Assembly: GCA_027563145.1 (NCBI GenBank)
Contig: CP071306.1
Span: 806,001-870,000 of the forward strand
Length of the DNA: 64,000 nucleotides
Direction: 5' to 3'
DNA from: Halocatena halophila
GTDB taxonomy: Archaea; Halobacteriota; Halobacteria; Halobacteriales; Haloarculaceae
Of this stretch, positions 1-9,087 are shown in pieces. Made by a program: the position numbers and the translations under genes. Position 1 is the stretch's first letter. The number at the start of each line of letters is the position of its first letter. Below the pieces are notes generated by a model, which ran no database searches, was not told the origin of the DNA, and saw only the letters and a list, made by a program, of their open reading frames with translations.

Positions 1-64
1 GGGATTTGAACCCTCGGCCGTCTGGTTAAGAGCCAGATGCTCTGCCTGGCTGAGCTATCAGCCC
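1..64 (-). tRNA. tRNA-Lys (anticodon CUU), 3' end cut by the window edge
   Basis: Read on the minus strand, the sequence starts with the acceptor strand GGGCTGA, followed by a D-arm with GCTC/GAGC pairing. The anticodon stem TCTGG/CCAGA closes the loop CTCTTAA, giving anticodon CUU for lysine codon AAG. The T-arm begins and reaches TTCAAATCCC before the window ends, so the last T-stem bases and the 3' acceptor strand lie outside. Identity is firm from the anticodon loop; the exact 3' end cannot be seen. Confidence 0.93.
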
Positions 65-158
65 TGTTTGATCATTGCGAGGGTTCATTCATATACGTTT
101 CTGTTGCGGATGACCAAGAGGAGAGTTTCAAGTAGGTTCGAGACCCAATTTGCGTACC

Positions 159-1607
159 ATGAGCACCGCCATCACGATGGCGTCGATGTCTACGTACGCG
201 ATTCTCGGTTGTGGAAGCGTCGGTCACGCCGTCGCTGAGGAGCTCGAACGAGAGAAAAAAGATGTACTCATTCTGGACGAAGACGAGGACCGCGTCGAGG
301 CACTTCGTGATCAGGATCTCGATGCTCGGGTTGCAGACATTCGCGAGCCCGACGTGGCCGAATCGATTGCCGATCGGGACGTTATCCTGATCATGGCAAC
401 CGACGTTGCGACCAACAAGGCTGCGGTGACCAATCTGCGCGAACTGTCCGGTGAGCGCTATATCGTCGTTCGGGCGTCGGATCCGGTCTCTGCCGATACC
501 TTCACGGACCTGGGCGCGGACGTGGTGATCAATCCGTCGGCGGTGATCGCTGATTCGACGCTGCGCGCGCTCGAATCCGGCGAGCTCGATTTTAAAACGA
601 ATGAGCTGGTTGATACGATCGACGCTACGACCACGGGACTGGCGATTATGACCCATCACCGGCCAAGCCCGGACGCGATCGCAAGCGCAGTTGCGCTCCA
701 GGCCATCGCTGCAGAGCGAGACGTGGACGCCGATGTGATCTACGACGGTGAGATGTCGCTCCAGGAAAACCGGGCGTTCGTCAATCTGCTCGGCATCGAT
801 CTCGTCCCGAAAAGCGAGGTGGCAATCGCAGATTACGACACTGTTGCGCTCATCAATCACGCACACGCCACCGAACCGGCTATCGATGGCGTCGTCGATA
901 TTTACATCGACCACGACGAGCCACAGGTGGATGTCGAGGTCACGTTCTCTGATATCCGACCGAACGTTTCGTCATCGTCAACGATACTCACGAAATACAT
1001 CCAGACGCTCGATCTCACGCTTGGGGAAACCGTCGCCACCGCGCTTCTCTATGGCATCCGTGCGGAGACGATGGATTTCAAACGCGATACGACACCCGCC
1101 GATCTCACCGCGGCTGCGTATCTCTATCCGTTTGCCGACCACGACACACTCGAACAGGTCGAAGCGCCGAGTATGAGCCCGGAAACGCTCGACGTGCTCG
1201 CAGAAGCGATTCACAACCGAGAAGTCAAAGGGAGTCACCTCGTCTCGAACGCCGGGTTCGTCCGCGATAAAAACGCGCTCGGACAGGCAGCACAGAGACT
1301 GCTCAATCTCGAAGGGATCACCACCAGCGCTGTCTTCGCGATCACCGACGACGCCATCTATCTCGCAGCACGGTCGAAAGACATTCGAATGAACATTGGG
1401 TCGGTGCTCGAAGACGCCTTTGGCGACATTGGCGAGGCGGCTGGACACTCGACCGATGCCAGTGCTACCATCCCACTCGGCATCTTCACGGGGATCGAAA
1501 CCAGCGAAGAAAACAGAGACACGCTGTTGGCACTCGTCGAAAAAGCCGTCCGGACGAAACTGTTCTCGGAACTCGGCGTCGAAACCGGAGACAGCAACGG
1601 ATCGTGA
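159..1607 (+). CDS. TrkA-N / DHH-type phosphoesterase domain protein
   Basis: About 482 residues. The N-terminus is a Rossmann RCK/TrkA-N domain with the dinucleotide motif ILGCGSVG, as in potassium-channel gating subunits. From about residue 150 to the end it resembles the DHH/DHHA1 (RecJ-like) phosphoesterase family, including the GIRAETMDF segment and a C-terminal DHHA1-like part. Several metal-binding positions are altered: HRPSPDA where HNPDPDA is usual, NHAHA where an Asp is expected, and DHD in place of DHH. It may therefore be a sensor and not an active phosphodiesterase. Start codons at 159, 177 and 186 are all possible; the ATG at 186 gives MSTYAILG, closest to the domain edge. The family is associated with potassium or cyclic-dinucleotide control; the role here is inferred. 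Confidence 0.85.
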   Translation: MSTAITMASMSTYAILGCGSVGHAVAEELEREKKDVLILDEDEDRVEALRDQDLDARVADIREPDVAESIADRDVILIMATDVATNKAAVTNLRELSGERYIVVRASDPVSADTFTDLGADVVINPSAVIADSTLRALESGELDFKTNELVDTIDATTTGLAIMTHHRPSPDAIASAVALQAIAAERDVDADVIYDGEMSLQENRAFVNLLGIDLVPKSEVAIADYDTVALINHAHATEPAIDGVVDIYIDHDEPQVDVEVTFSDIRPNVSSSSTILTKYIQTLDLTLGETVATALLYGIRAETMDFKRDTTPADLTAAAYLYPFADHDTLEQVEAPSMSPETLDVLAEAIHNREVKGSHLVSNAGFVRDKNALGQAAQRLLNLEGITTSAVFAITDDAIYLAARSKDIRMNIGSVLEDAFGDIGEAAGHSTDASATIPLGIFTGIETSEENRDTLLALVEKAVRTKLFSELGVETGDSNGS

Positions 1608-1656
1608 GGGCGTACTCACCGTCGTAGCCGATCACAGCGCAAATCGATCCCAACGA

Positions 1657-1956
1657 TCACTCGGCAACTTCTTGCTTTCGTTCAGTGGTGTGTTTGAGTC
1701 TATCGATCGTTTCATTGACGATCACTACGTCGCCAACCGAACGAACCCACCGGTACGGAACGATCACTCCCTGACCCTCGCTGATGTGGTCGTCGAACAG
1801 TTCGAGATTCACTTCACCGAGCGCCAGGCCAGTGACCATTTCGGCGTCGAGATCGAGCTTCAGATCGTCCACTCGCCCGACAAACGTTCCACCCGCAGAA
1901 TACACATCGTGGTCGATCAACGCGGTGATCTCGCGAGGATCTGCATCGTGCTCCAT
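1657..1956 (-). CDS. PRC-barrel domain protein
   Basis: A 99-residue acidic protein that is essentially one PRC-barrel fold. It opens with REITALIDHDVYSAGG and FVGRVDDLKLDLDAE, the usual barrel strands, and contains VPYRWVRSVGDVVIV near residue 65-80. Small stand-alone PRC-barrel proteins are common in haloarchaea, where they are thought to be adaptor or RNA-associated proteins; no specific role is known to me. It is convergent with the TrkA-N/DHH gene, 49 bp away. Confidence 0.85.
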   Translation of the reverse strand: MEHDADPREITALIDHDVYSAGGTFVGRVDDLKLDLDAEMVTGLALGEVNLELFDDHISEGQGVIVPYRWVRSVGDVVIVNETIDRLKHTTERKQEVAE

Positions 1957-2235
1957 ATCGTGGCGTCGATGGCAAACGCCTTAATCGTTTGTGGGTGGCT
2001 GATTTTTCACCAGGTGCAAAATGAATCAATGAATATACCAATATAGCGGCGATAATTCCATCAGTAAAACAAAAAATAACGCAGATTCGTGACAAAGACG
2101 GAATTTTTGATCACACGGAAGAGAGTGGAGCTATATATTTCTTTGGCCGGATGATATAAATTACGGGAGAAATTTGGACAGAGAGCTGGACGACGGCCCA
2201 ATGATTTTTATAGCATTATTGGTTGTCGAGTGAGT
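1957..2235. other. Intergenic region, AT-rich, holding a promoter for a candidate RNA
   Basis: No convincing reading frame. The stretch is clearly richer in A and T than its neighbours. It holds the upstream region of the PRC-barrel gene and, at 2205-2214, the TATA-like TTTTTATAGC that would serve a plus-strand transcript starting near 2236. Confidence 0.5.
2205..2214 (+). promoter_or_regulatory. TATA-like element for the candidate structured RNA
   Basis: TTTTTATAGC lies about 25-30 bp before the region where the conserved-looking, GC-rich hairpins begin. No start codon with a long frame follows it, which favours a non-coding transcript. Confidence 0.45.
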
Positions 2236-2400
2236 TGCTCAAGGAGTAAAGTGAAATACGTGGGCATCCAGGATCAACCTGCCGGATGCCTCTGACACCC
2301 CGGCAGCTATCCTACCTGTGACGGTTCTGCCCGACCCGTTGCAGGTTTCGACGAAACTGTCCCGAGGAGTTGTGCGTAAGGCGTTTTACTCGTGTGCAGC
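2236..2400 (+). ncRNA. Candidate structured non-coding RNA
   Basis: A GC-rich island with no credible reading frame and several strong inverted repeats. GGCATCC (2263-2269) can pair with GGATGCC (2284-2290), or alternatively CTGCCGG (2279-2285) with CCGGCAG (2302-2308), extended by AGGAT/ATCCT. A second, 11-pair stem joins ACCTGTGACGG (2314-2324) to CCGTTGCAGGT (2336-2346), allowing two wobbles. A third hairpin is GTTTC-GAC-GAAAC (2345-2357). A TATA-like element lies upstream. The segment CAGGATCAACC (2269-2279) is complementary to the conserved 5' end of archaeal 16S rRNA. I do not recognise the RNA class; an H/ACA guide or a regulatory RNA are possible. Ends and strand are inferred. Confidence 0.45.
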
Positions 2401-2622
2401 ATCCCACTGTTCGGCCTTGTGAACGTTGCCACAGTCGGTGCATTTGATGCGTCCCATAGCATCGACGGCTGTCGCAAACGAATCACAGTTCCCACAGTAA
2501 AATCCCCACCGATCGTCGGGATCGGGGCCGAAAACGACGTAGAAGGGAGCTTTCGAGCCCCGTTCACCCATAGATCGATCAATGAACAGTGTGGTTCCGT
2601 CTGGATGGCGCTGTTTGTGCAT
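2386..2622 (-). CDS. DUF5816-like small zinc-binding protein
   Basis: A 78-residue protein with two CxxC pairs, CGNCDS near residue 43 and CTDCGN near residue 61, expected to bind one zinc ion. The N-terminal part has VDRS-like FIDRSMGERGSKAPFYVVF and the protein ends EQWDAAHE, a pattern I associate with the haloarchaeal DUF5816 family. Its function is unknown. It is convergent with the candidate RNA upstream in coordinate order, and its 3' end overlaps the inferred 3' end of that RNA. Confidence 0.75.
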   Translation of the reverse strand: MHKQRHPDGTTLFIDRSMGERGSKAPFYVVFGPDPDDRWGFYCGNCDSFATAVDAMGRIKCTDCGNVHKAEQWDAAHE

Positions 2623-3086
2623 ATTCGCTGTTCGGGTGCGAAGCTACTAATACTGCCTGACAGCTCTCATTGCGAGCCTGCAAATTCGGCATTGCTCACG
2701 ATCGACGAATCACCGACACCAGCCAGCCGAATCAATCCGACGATCGATCAACCTGGTAGAAACGGACTCACTGCCAGCATCTGACGGGTGAGTCGCTAAG
2801 GACTCTCCCATCGATGCACTCACTGTCGGTGGTGATCACCGACGCATCGCCACGACGGGGACGTGGTGGTCAATCGGGTGTCAGCGTGGACCACTGTAAT
2901 CGAGTTCATCGGCTGGTCAGCGGGGTCCCGGTCCACGCCCATTACCGCCACCGACGAATGCGTGCCACGGCCTGCTTGAATCACCATTTTTCGGAACTGT
3001 CCACCAGTAACGTCTGGCAATTCTTGTGAGTGGATTGGCGGAACCCAAAGCCACTTTTAGCCCAGTACCTTAACTACTGTAACTCT
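2623..3086. other. Intergenic region before PAN, no confident gene
   Basis: About 460 bp. A minus-strand frame at 2820-3020 would encode 66 residues beginning MPDVTGGQFRKM with reasonable third-position G/C, but I recognise no family and see no good TATA element for it. It could be a small gene or the remnant of one. The end of the stretch holds the PAN promoter, with a TTTTAG element at about 3053-3058, some 30 bp before the PAN start. Confidence 0.4.
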
Positions 3087-4310
3087 ATGTCCCGTAGTCC
3101 TTCGTTGCCGGATCGGCCCCAGCTCGAACTAGATCCGGAAATGCCGCCGGCTGAACGACTTGATGCGCTACAGCGACACTACTGCAGAATTCTTGAAGTC
3201 AACGAACAGCTTGACGACCAGCTCCAGTCTGCGCGCTCCCAGCAGGGCGCACTGCGCGACGATGTCGATACGCTCCAGCGAGAAAATGAAACCCTCAAAG
3301 CGTCTGCACAGTACATTGCGACGGTTGAGGAGGTGCTCGAAGAGCAGGTTGTGATCAAACAGCACGGAAACAACCAGGAAGTGCTCACGGACATCTCTCC
3401 ACGGCTCCAGGAGTCCGTTGAGGCCGGTGACCGGGTTGCGATCAGTGACTCATTCACTGTCCAGAACATTCTCAACGCCGAGACTGATTCTCGCGCTCAA
3501 GCGATGCAGGTAACCAAGCGGCCAACTGTCACGTACGACGACATCGGTGGGCTGGACGATGAGATCCGCGAGGTTCGCGAGACGATCGAAGAGCCGCTCG
3601 TCGCCCCAGAGCAATTCGAGACCGTCGGCATTGAGCCACCATCGGGCGTGTTGCTCCACGGGCCGCCGGGCACCGGTAAGACGATGCTCGCCAAGGCCGT
3701 CGCCAATCAGACGGATGCGACGTTCATCAAGATGGCTGGATCCGAGCTGGTCCAGAAGTTTATTGGTGAGGGCGCACGGCTCGTTCGTGACCTCTTCGAG
3801 CTTGCCGCCGAGCGCGAGCCAGCCGTCCTGTTCATCGACGAAATCGACGCTATTGCGGCCAAGCGAACGGATTCAAAAACATCCGGCGACGCCGAAGTCC
3901 AGCGGACGATGATGCAGCTGCTCGCCGAGATGGACGGCTTCGATGAGCGTGGGCAGATTTCGATTATCGCTGCCACCAACCGGTTCGACATGCTCGATCG
4001 GGCGATCCTCCGGCCGGGGCGGTTTGACCGGCTCATTGAGGTGCCAGAGCCGGATCAGACGGGCCGCGAGCGGATCATCGAGATCCACGCGGAGTCGATG
4101 GAGCTGGCCGACGACGTGGCTATCGACTCGCTTGCGGAAATGACCGAGGGCTTCAGTGGTGCAGAGCTGTCGAGTCTGGTGACCGAAGCTGGCATGTTCG
4201 CTGTGCGTGATGAGCGGACGGCCGTTGAGATGGCAGACTTCGATGCAGCCTACGAGAAGTTGACGGATGATGACAACGACGCGACGGTGACGACCGCGAC
4301 GTTCTACTGA
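3087..4310 (+). CDS. pan: Proteasome-activating nucleotidase (PAN)
   Basis: A 407-residue AAA+ ATPase that unfolds proteins and feeds them into the 20S proteasome. Residues 22-80 form a coiled coil (ERLDALQRHYCRILEVNEQL and following), an OB-like domain covers about 85-145, and the AAA domain follows. Walker A is GPPGTGKT at 192-199, Walker B LFIDEID at 248-254, with sensor AATNR and arginine-finger segment RPGRFDR. Family proteins normally end in the HbYX motif that docks on the proteasome; here the last residues are ATFY, with Phe and not Tyr in the penultimate position. The ATG at 3087 is chosen because it follows a TATA-like element and fits family length. It is convergent with the malic enzyme, overlapping by 7 bp. 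Confidence 0.95.
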   Translation: MSRSPSLPDRPQLELDPEMPPAERLDALQRHYCRILEVNEQLDDQLQSARSQQGALRDDVDTLQRENETLKASAQYIATVEEVLEEQVVIKQHGNNQEVLTDISPRLQESVEAGDRVAISDSFTVQNILNAETDSRAQAMQVTKRPTVTYDDIGGLDDEIREVRETIEEPLVAPEQFETVGIEPPSGVLLHGPPGTGKTMLAKAVANQTDATFIKMAGSELVQKFIGEGARLVRDLFELAAEREPAVLFIDEIDAIAAKRTDSKTSGDAEVQRTMMQLLAEMDGFDERGQISIIAATNRFDMLDRAILRPGRFDRLIEVPEPDQTGRERIIEIHAESMELADDVAIDSLAEMTEGFSGAELSSLVTEAGMFAVRDERTAVEMADFDAAYEKLTDDDNDATVTTATFY

Positions 4311-6568
4311 TCGTCGTCTGTTGTCAGTGCATCGACGGCTGCGATGCCGGCGAGATTGACGATATCGGCCACTTCATCGCCCCGCTGGAGGATGTGTACG
4401 GGCTGGTCCATTCCAACGAGCATCGGTCCGATCGCTTCCGCGCCGCCGAGCCGCTGCAGAAGCTTATACCCAATATTTCCGGCCTCGAGATTCGGGAACA
4501 CCAGCACGTTCGCTGGTTCGTCCAGCTCGCTAAACTCGTAGGTTCCCGTTAGCATTTCCTCAACGACGGCGGTGTCGGCTTGCATCTCTCCGTCGACCGG
4601 GAAATCGACCGATGGGTCATTCTGGAGGCGTTCGGCGGCCGTTCTGGGTTTTTCGGTGCCGTTTGTGCGAACGCTGCCGAAATCAGAGTACGACAGAAAC
4701 GCCACCCGTGGCGAGACGTTAAATCGCCGGGCAAGTTCCGCTGTGTGCTGGGCAATTTCGGCGAGGACGTCCTCGTCGGGGTCCTGATTGACCGTTGCAT
4801 CCGCACAGAACACCACCCTGTTTTTGAACGTCAGCAGATAGACGCCAGCGGCGTACTCGGCGTCTTCTGCGGTCCCGATTACCTGGAGCGGTGGCAATAA
4901 CGCAGAGGGATAATGATGTGTGAGCCCAGTTAGCAGGGCATCGGCGTCGCCGAGTTCGACCATCACGCTGCCGAGATAGTTGCCGTCATGGATCAACTCA
5001 CCGGCTTCGCGACGAGTAATCCCCTTGCGCTTTCGGCGTTCATAGAGCCGATCAGCATACGCTTCGAGAGAATCGGCACTCGGATCGACGATTTCTGGAT
5101 TCATCTCAAGACCGAGTGAGTCGGCAGTGGCGTGAATCTCCTCGCGGCCACCGATGAGAACGGGCTGGGCGATATCCTGCTCGATCAGCTGGTGGGCAGC
5201 CCTGATCACTTTCTCGTTCGTTCCTTCTGCGAGGACCACGCGTTGGTCGGTCGATTTCGCTTTGTTGAGCACGACGCGCATCATCTCGCGGGATTTCCCC
5301 AGGCGGGCTTCGAGCGCCTCGCGATACGCTTCGAGTGACACCGAATCTCGTGCCACACCGCTTTCGATCGCGGCGGTGGCGACTGCTGCCGAGACGTCGA
5401 ACAGCACGCGCGAATCTAGCGGCTTCGGAATGATGTACTCCGGGCCGAACTGGAGTGGATCGTCACCGTAGGCCTTCACGACTGCGTCCGGAACATCCTT
5501 GCGGGCGAGATCGGCAAGCGCGTTTGCCGCAGCTACTTTCATCGCCTCGTTGATTTCGGTCGCTCGCACGTCGAGGGCACCCCGGAAGATGAACGGAAAG
5601 CCGAGCACGTTGTTCACTTGATTTGGGTAATCAGAGCGGCCGGTAGCCATGATAACATCATCATCGCGGGCGTTTTTTGCGCTCTCATAATCGATCTCCG
5701 GGTCGGGATTCGCCATCGCGAAGATGATCGGATCGGACGCCATCGATTGTACCATCGATTTGCTAACGATGCCACCGACAGACAACCCGACGAACACGTC
5801 TGCACCCTCCATTGCCGTCGAGAGATCGCCCGCCGGAATGTCTCGCGCGAACTCACGTTTGAACTCGTTGAGACCGTCACGCTCGACGCGGTCGGCCGTG
5901 ATGATTCCCGTCGAGTCACACATCGTGATGTTCTCTTTTTTGACGCCAAGTGAGACGTAAAATCGAGCGGTTGCGACCGCGCTCGCACCCGCACCAGAAA
6001 AGACAATCTCAAGCTCGGAGAGGTCTTTTCTGGCCAGATCCGCGGCGTTCAACAGCGCGGCTCCGGAAATGATGGCGGTGCCGTGCTGGTCGTCGTGAAA
6101 CACCGGCACGTCCATTCGCTCGCGGAGTCTGCGCTCGATCTCGAAGCACTCGGGCGCTTTGATATCCTCGAGGTTGATCCCGCCGAACGTTGGCTCCATC
6201 GCCGCAACGGCATCAACGAACGCATTCACGTCCGCTTCTTCCAGTTCGATGTCGAAGACATCGATGTCGGCAAAGCGCTTGAACAGCACGCCCTTGCCCT
6301 CCATCACGGGTTTCGAGGCCTGTGCACCGATGTCTCCCAGACCGAGCACCGCAGAGCCATTAGAAACCACGCCCACCAGGTTTCCTTTGGCGGTGTAGCG
6401 GTAGGCGTCGGCCGAATCGTCCGCGATTTCTAGACACGGCGCGGCGACACCGGGCGAATACGCCAGACTCAGATCGTGCTGCGTACTGGTCGGTTTCGTC
6501 GTGGCCATTGCAATCTTTCCGGGGGGTTCCTCGCGGTGATACGCCAGAGAATCCTCATCTAGTCCCAT
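4304..6568 (-). CDS. maeB: NADP-dependent malic enzyme with phosphotransacetylase domain
   Basis: A 754-residue two-part protein. The first 430 or so residues are a malic enzyme that oxidatively decarboxylates malate to pyruvate: [16 protein letters not shown] near the N-terminus, NAD-binding GLGDIGA, the catalytic-region FHDDQHGTA, and the second Rossmann motif [11 protein letters not shown]. The remaining 320 residues resemble phosphate acetyltransferase ([15 protein letters not shown], then a GVYLLTFKN region). In this family the second domain is thought to be regulatory. The ATG at 6568 is preceded by AATTATTTAG at 6591-6600, the right distance for a leaderless transcript, so the longer upstream frame is not used. 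It converges on pan with a 7-bp overlap. Confidence 0.95.
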   Translation of the reverse strand: MGLDEDSLAYHREEPPGKIAMATTKPTSTQHDLSLAYSPGVAAPCLEIADDSADAYRYTAKGNLVGVVSNGSAVLGLGDIGAQASKPVMEGKGVLFKRFADIDVFDIELEEADVNAFVDAVAAMEPTFGGINLEDIKAPECFEIERRLRERMDVPVFHDDQHGTAIISGAALLNAADLARKDLSELEIVFSGAGASAVATARFYVSLGVKKENITMCDSTGIITADRVERDGLNEFKREFARDIPAGDLSTAMEGADVFVGLSVGGIVSKSMVQSMASDPIIFAMANPDPEIDYESAKNARDDDVIMATGRSDYPNQVNNVLGFPFIFRGALDVRATEINEAMKVAAANALADLARKDVPDAVVKAYGDDPLQFGPEYIIPKPLDSRVLFDVSAAVATAAIESGVARDSVSLEAYREALEARLGKSREMMRVVLNKAKSTDQRVVLAEGTNEKVIRAAHQLIEQDIAQPVLIGGREEIHATADSLGLEMNPEIVDPSADSLEAYADRLYERRKRKGITRREAGELIHDGNYLGSVMVELGDADALLTGLTHHYPSALLPPLQVIGTAEDAEYAAGVYLLTFKNRVVFCADATVNQDPDEDVLAEIAQHTAELARRFNVSPRVAFLSYSDFGSVRTNGTEKPRTAAERLQNDPSVDFPVDGEMQADTAVVEEMLTGTYEFSELDEPANVLVFPNLEAGNIGYKLLQRLGGAEAIGPMLVGMDQPVHILQRGDEVADIVNLAGIAAVDALTTDDDQ

Positions 6569-6590
6569 GTACGCCCTGTGCGGAGGAAGC

Positions 6591-6600
6591 CTAAATAATT
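6591..6600 (-). promoter_or_regulatory. TATA box of the malic enzyme gene
   Basis: On the minus strand this reads AATTATTTAG, centred about 27 bp before the ATG at 6568. This spacing is that of a leaderless haloarchaeal promoter and decides the start codon. Confidence 0.65.
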
Positions 6601-6685
6601 TCCTCGATTTTGCACAATCGTCGAGGGGAAGGTTCGTCGCACGCGAGATGGCTGGATTCAAATGATCGCGCACCCGAGGACTCGT

Positions 6686-7540
6686 ATGAGCAAACGATTC
6701 CGTCGCTACCTCGTTTTTACGGCGGGACTGACCTACATACTGATGTTGCTGGGCATCTTCACCGCCTCATTCGGTGCGGGACTGACCTGTGGCCAGCGCT
6801 GGCCGTTCTGTGACGGCTGGATGGGGCTATTCCCGGCGACCATTCCGAGCTTCGTCGAGTGGTTCCACCGACTCGTCGCGATGGTCACCGGCTTTGTCAT
6901 TCTCGGTGGGGCCTACGCGGGCTGGCAGTACCAGGACGACCGACGCGTTGCCTACTCGATCACGCTCGCCGTCGTGTTGTTGCCCGTTCAGATTGGACTG
7001 GGCGCGGTCACGGTGACGCTGAACGGGCTGTTGCCGTGGGGATACGCCCCGATCGTGCAGTTGTTGCATTACGTCGTTGCGCTCTCGATACTCGGGTTGT
7101 TGACGGTCGCGACTGCGCGGACGCTCGCAACGAGCGCGACCGATCGAGTGGGACGCTGGATGCGTGTTGGCCTCACCGGCGTGTTGCTCGCGATCCCGCT
7201 TCAGTATCTGTTCAGCTTCAACACCGTTTTTGCCTTCACACCGACGGTACAGATCATCTACTACGCGCTGTTGCTCGGGATGTTCGCGGTGCTCGTCGCC
7301 GTCGCCGTCTGGAGTGGCTTTTCTACCGGAGCGAATCGGATTCGCTGGCTGGCCGGGTGTGGAACGCTCATTCTCGGCACACAGATGCTCGTGGCCAGAC
7401 GGCTCTGGGGAGCCGTTCCAGCCGGCGTTGTGGACGGTCTGACCGCCCTGCTGGTGGTCGTGGTGGCCATCGCCGTCTGGCTGGTCCATCGTGGTGGACC
7501 AATTGAGCCTCCTGGTGGCGAGCAATCCACCACGCGATAG
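6686..7540 (+). CDS. ctaA: Haem A synthase, COX15/CtaA family
   Basis: A 284-residue polytopic membrane protein that would convert haem O to haem A for terminal oxidases. About eight hydrophobic segments are visible. The N-terminal half has the family residues: the cysteine pair C35 and C42 (CGQRWPFC), E58 and H61 (EWFHRLVA) and H128 (QLLHYVVAL). The C-terminal half, which in CtaA normally carries two more haem-ligand histidines, has none in its helices; VQIIYYALL has Tyr where one might be expected. The ATG at 6686 gives MSKRFRRYLVF just before the first helix; a start at 6662 is also open. It converges on rfcL, whose stop is 2 bp away. Confidence 0.88.
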   Translation: MSKRFRRYLVFTAGLTYILMLLGIFTASFGAGLTCGQRWPFCDGWMGLFPATIPSFVEWFHRLVAMVTGFVILGGAYAGWQYQDDRRVAYSITLAVVLLPVQIGLGAVTVTLNGLLPWGYAPIVQLLHYVVALSILGLLTVATARTLATSATDRVGRWMRVGLTGVLLAIPLQYLFSFNTVFAFTPTVQIIYYALLLGMFAVLVAVAVWSGFSTGANRIRWLAGCGTLILGTQMLVARRLWGAVPAGVVDGLTALLVVVVAIAVWLVHRGGPIEPPGGEQSTTR

Positions 7541-7541
7541 T

Positions 7542-8972
7542 TCACAGAAAGTCGTCAAGACCGGTCTGTTGCTCGTCGTCTTCCTCCGACTCATCTTCCG
7601 ATGCAGTGGTCCCACCATTCTCCGTTGGAGTGGGTGTCGAGGAGTCGCCGTCGTCCCCAGTCTCTGTAGACGCCGACGGTGAATCGTCCACTGATTCGTC
7701 GATTTGTGGTGCACGCTGTTGTGCTGCGTCTTCGACGATCGATTGTACCTTCTTGGTTGATTTTCCCGAACCAGTGACCAAAGCGACGTGTTCGGCCTCG
7801 AAATCGTACTGTGCAGCCACATCGACGGTGAGCTCCCGTGGCTTGCAGTGGTGGATCATCGTTTCGAGATACGGCACGATTGCTTTCCTGGCTGTAGCCA
7901 CGCTGACGTGGCTGCTAGTGGCAATCTGTTGGGCGACATAATCACGGTTCGAGCGAGCAGATCGGGTCCGTCCGAGTTTCGACCAGTAACTCGGCGGACT
8001 GAATCGTGTCCACCCGCCTTTGGGCTCTTCTCTGGCGGCTGCCACCCCGGCAGTCATCGCATCGCTCGCATAGCGCCAGAACGAGTAATTTTGTGTGGCA
8101 CGAACCCGGCCAAGCCAGCGATCGGCAGCCGAAAGGCTGCGGTAAGCCGGTGTGAGCTCTTCGCTGGTGTACACCGCCGGGAGATTGTCTTCAATCCAGT
8201 TGATCATATCATCGGGCGTTTCATCCACCGAGTAGGAAAATTCGAGCGCACCCTGTGCGTCTTCGTCTTTCAACACGGCATCAAGCAGCTGGAATATCCC
8301 CTCCGTTCGGTCGCGATCAGCGGTGACGACCATCGCTTCGGTAAGACGGCCACCGGCTTCGGTTGCGGCCTGGAGGTCGTGAATCGCCCCCCTGAGATCG
8401 CCACTGTTCTGTTCGGCGATCGACTCCAGGGCCTCGCTTTCGAAGTCGATCGACTCCTTGCGGGCGATATCGCGCAACACAGGGACGATCGACCGGGCGG
8501 AAACGTCGCGAAATTCGATCTCCTGGGTGGCGTTTCTGAGCGCGTTCGACATCTCGTAGAACTCGTTGGCGATGAGAACGATCGGTTGTTTGGCGCGCTT
8601 GACGAGCGACGTAATCGCGCGCGTACCACCTCGGTCGGCATTGCCGTGGATGTTGTCGGCCTCATCGACGATGACGAGCTGGCGACCACCAGCGGTTAGC
8701 GACTGGTTCATCGCCGCGCTTCCGGCGACACGCTCTATCTCGGCTTTCGTTCGCTGATCGCTTGCATTCAGTTCGATCGTCGACCAGCCCATGTCGTTTG
8801 CCAGCGCGTGTGCGCCCGAGGTCTTTCCAACGCCGGGACTGCCGTGGAGAATGACTGCCTCCTGGTGGTCATCCCAGGTTTCGGCCCACTCACGGAGCTG
8901 GTCGCGAGCCTTGTTGTTCCCACGGAGTTCGGTCAGCGTCGATGGCCGATATTTCTCCGTCCAGTCAGCCAT
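7542..8972 (-). CDS. rfcL: Replication factor C large subunit
   Basis: A 476-residue clamp-loader subunit that opens and loads the PCNA ring at primer ends with ATP. It begins MADWTEKYRP, typical of RFC. Walker A is GSPGVGKT at 44-51 and Walker B contains IVDEADN. An arginine-rich lid and the RFC collar domain follow. The last 60 or so residues are a low-complexity acidic tail (Asp, Glu, Ser, Thr) ending QTGLDDFL, a PCNA-interacting box. The ATG at 8972 is preferred to the upstream in-frame starts because it gives the canonical N-terminus. The small subunit is not in the window. Confidence 0.96.
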   Translation of the reverse strand: MADWTEKYRPSTLTELRGNNKARDQLREWAETWDDHQEAVILHGSPGVGKTSGAHALANDMGWSTIELNASDQRTKAEIERVAGSAAMNQSLTAGGRQLVIVDEADNIHGNADRGGTRAITSLVKRAKQPIVLIANEFYEMSNALRNATQEIEFRDVSARSIVPVLRDIARKESIDFESEALESIAEQNSGDLRGAIHDLQAATEAGGRLTEAMVVTADRDRTEGIFQLLDAVLKDEDAQGALEFSYSVDETPDDMINWIEDNLPAVYTSEELTPAYRSLSAADRWLGRVRATQNYSFWRYASDAMTAGVAAAREEPKGGWTRFSPPSYWSKLGRTRSARSNRDYVAQQIATSSHVSVATARKAIVPYLETMIHHCKPRELTVDVAAQYDFEAEHVALVTGSGKSTKKVQSIVEDAAQQRAPQIDESVDDSPSASTETGDDGDSSTPTPTENGGTTASEDESEEDDEQQTGLDDFL

Positions 8973-9087
8973 CCGCACGTCGCACCCCCGCCACAGCAGT
9001 GTCCACAATCATAGGGCCGGCTAACGCGCCCGTGGGTTAATGCGTTGTGAGAGTACGCAGTCGAAAAATGCGCGTCCCTCCTGGTGA

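Noticed and set aside
2260-2300. Possible 16S rRNA fragment or promoter-proximal rRNA
   Set aside because: Only 11 bases match the complement of the 16S 5' end; the surrounding sequence does not follow rRNA, so it is not an rRNA gene piece.
2820-3020. 66-codon minus-strand frame before pan
   Set aside because: Composition is plausible, but no family or TATA element supports it, so I describe it only within the intergenic entry.
6827-7822. Minus-strand frame of 331 codons across ctaA and rfcL
   Set aside because: It is low-complexity, rich in Arg, His and Gln, and crosses two well-supported genes.
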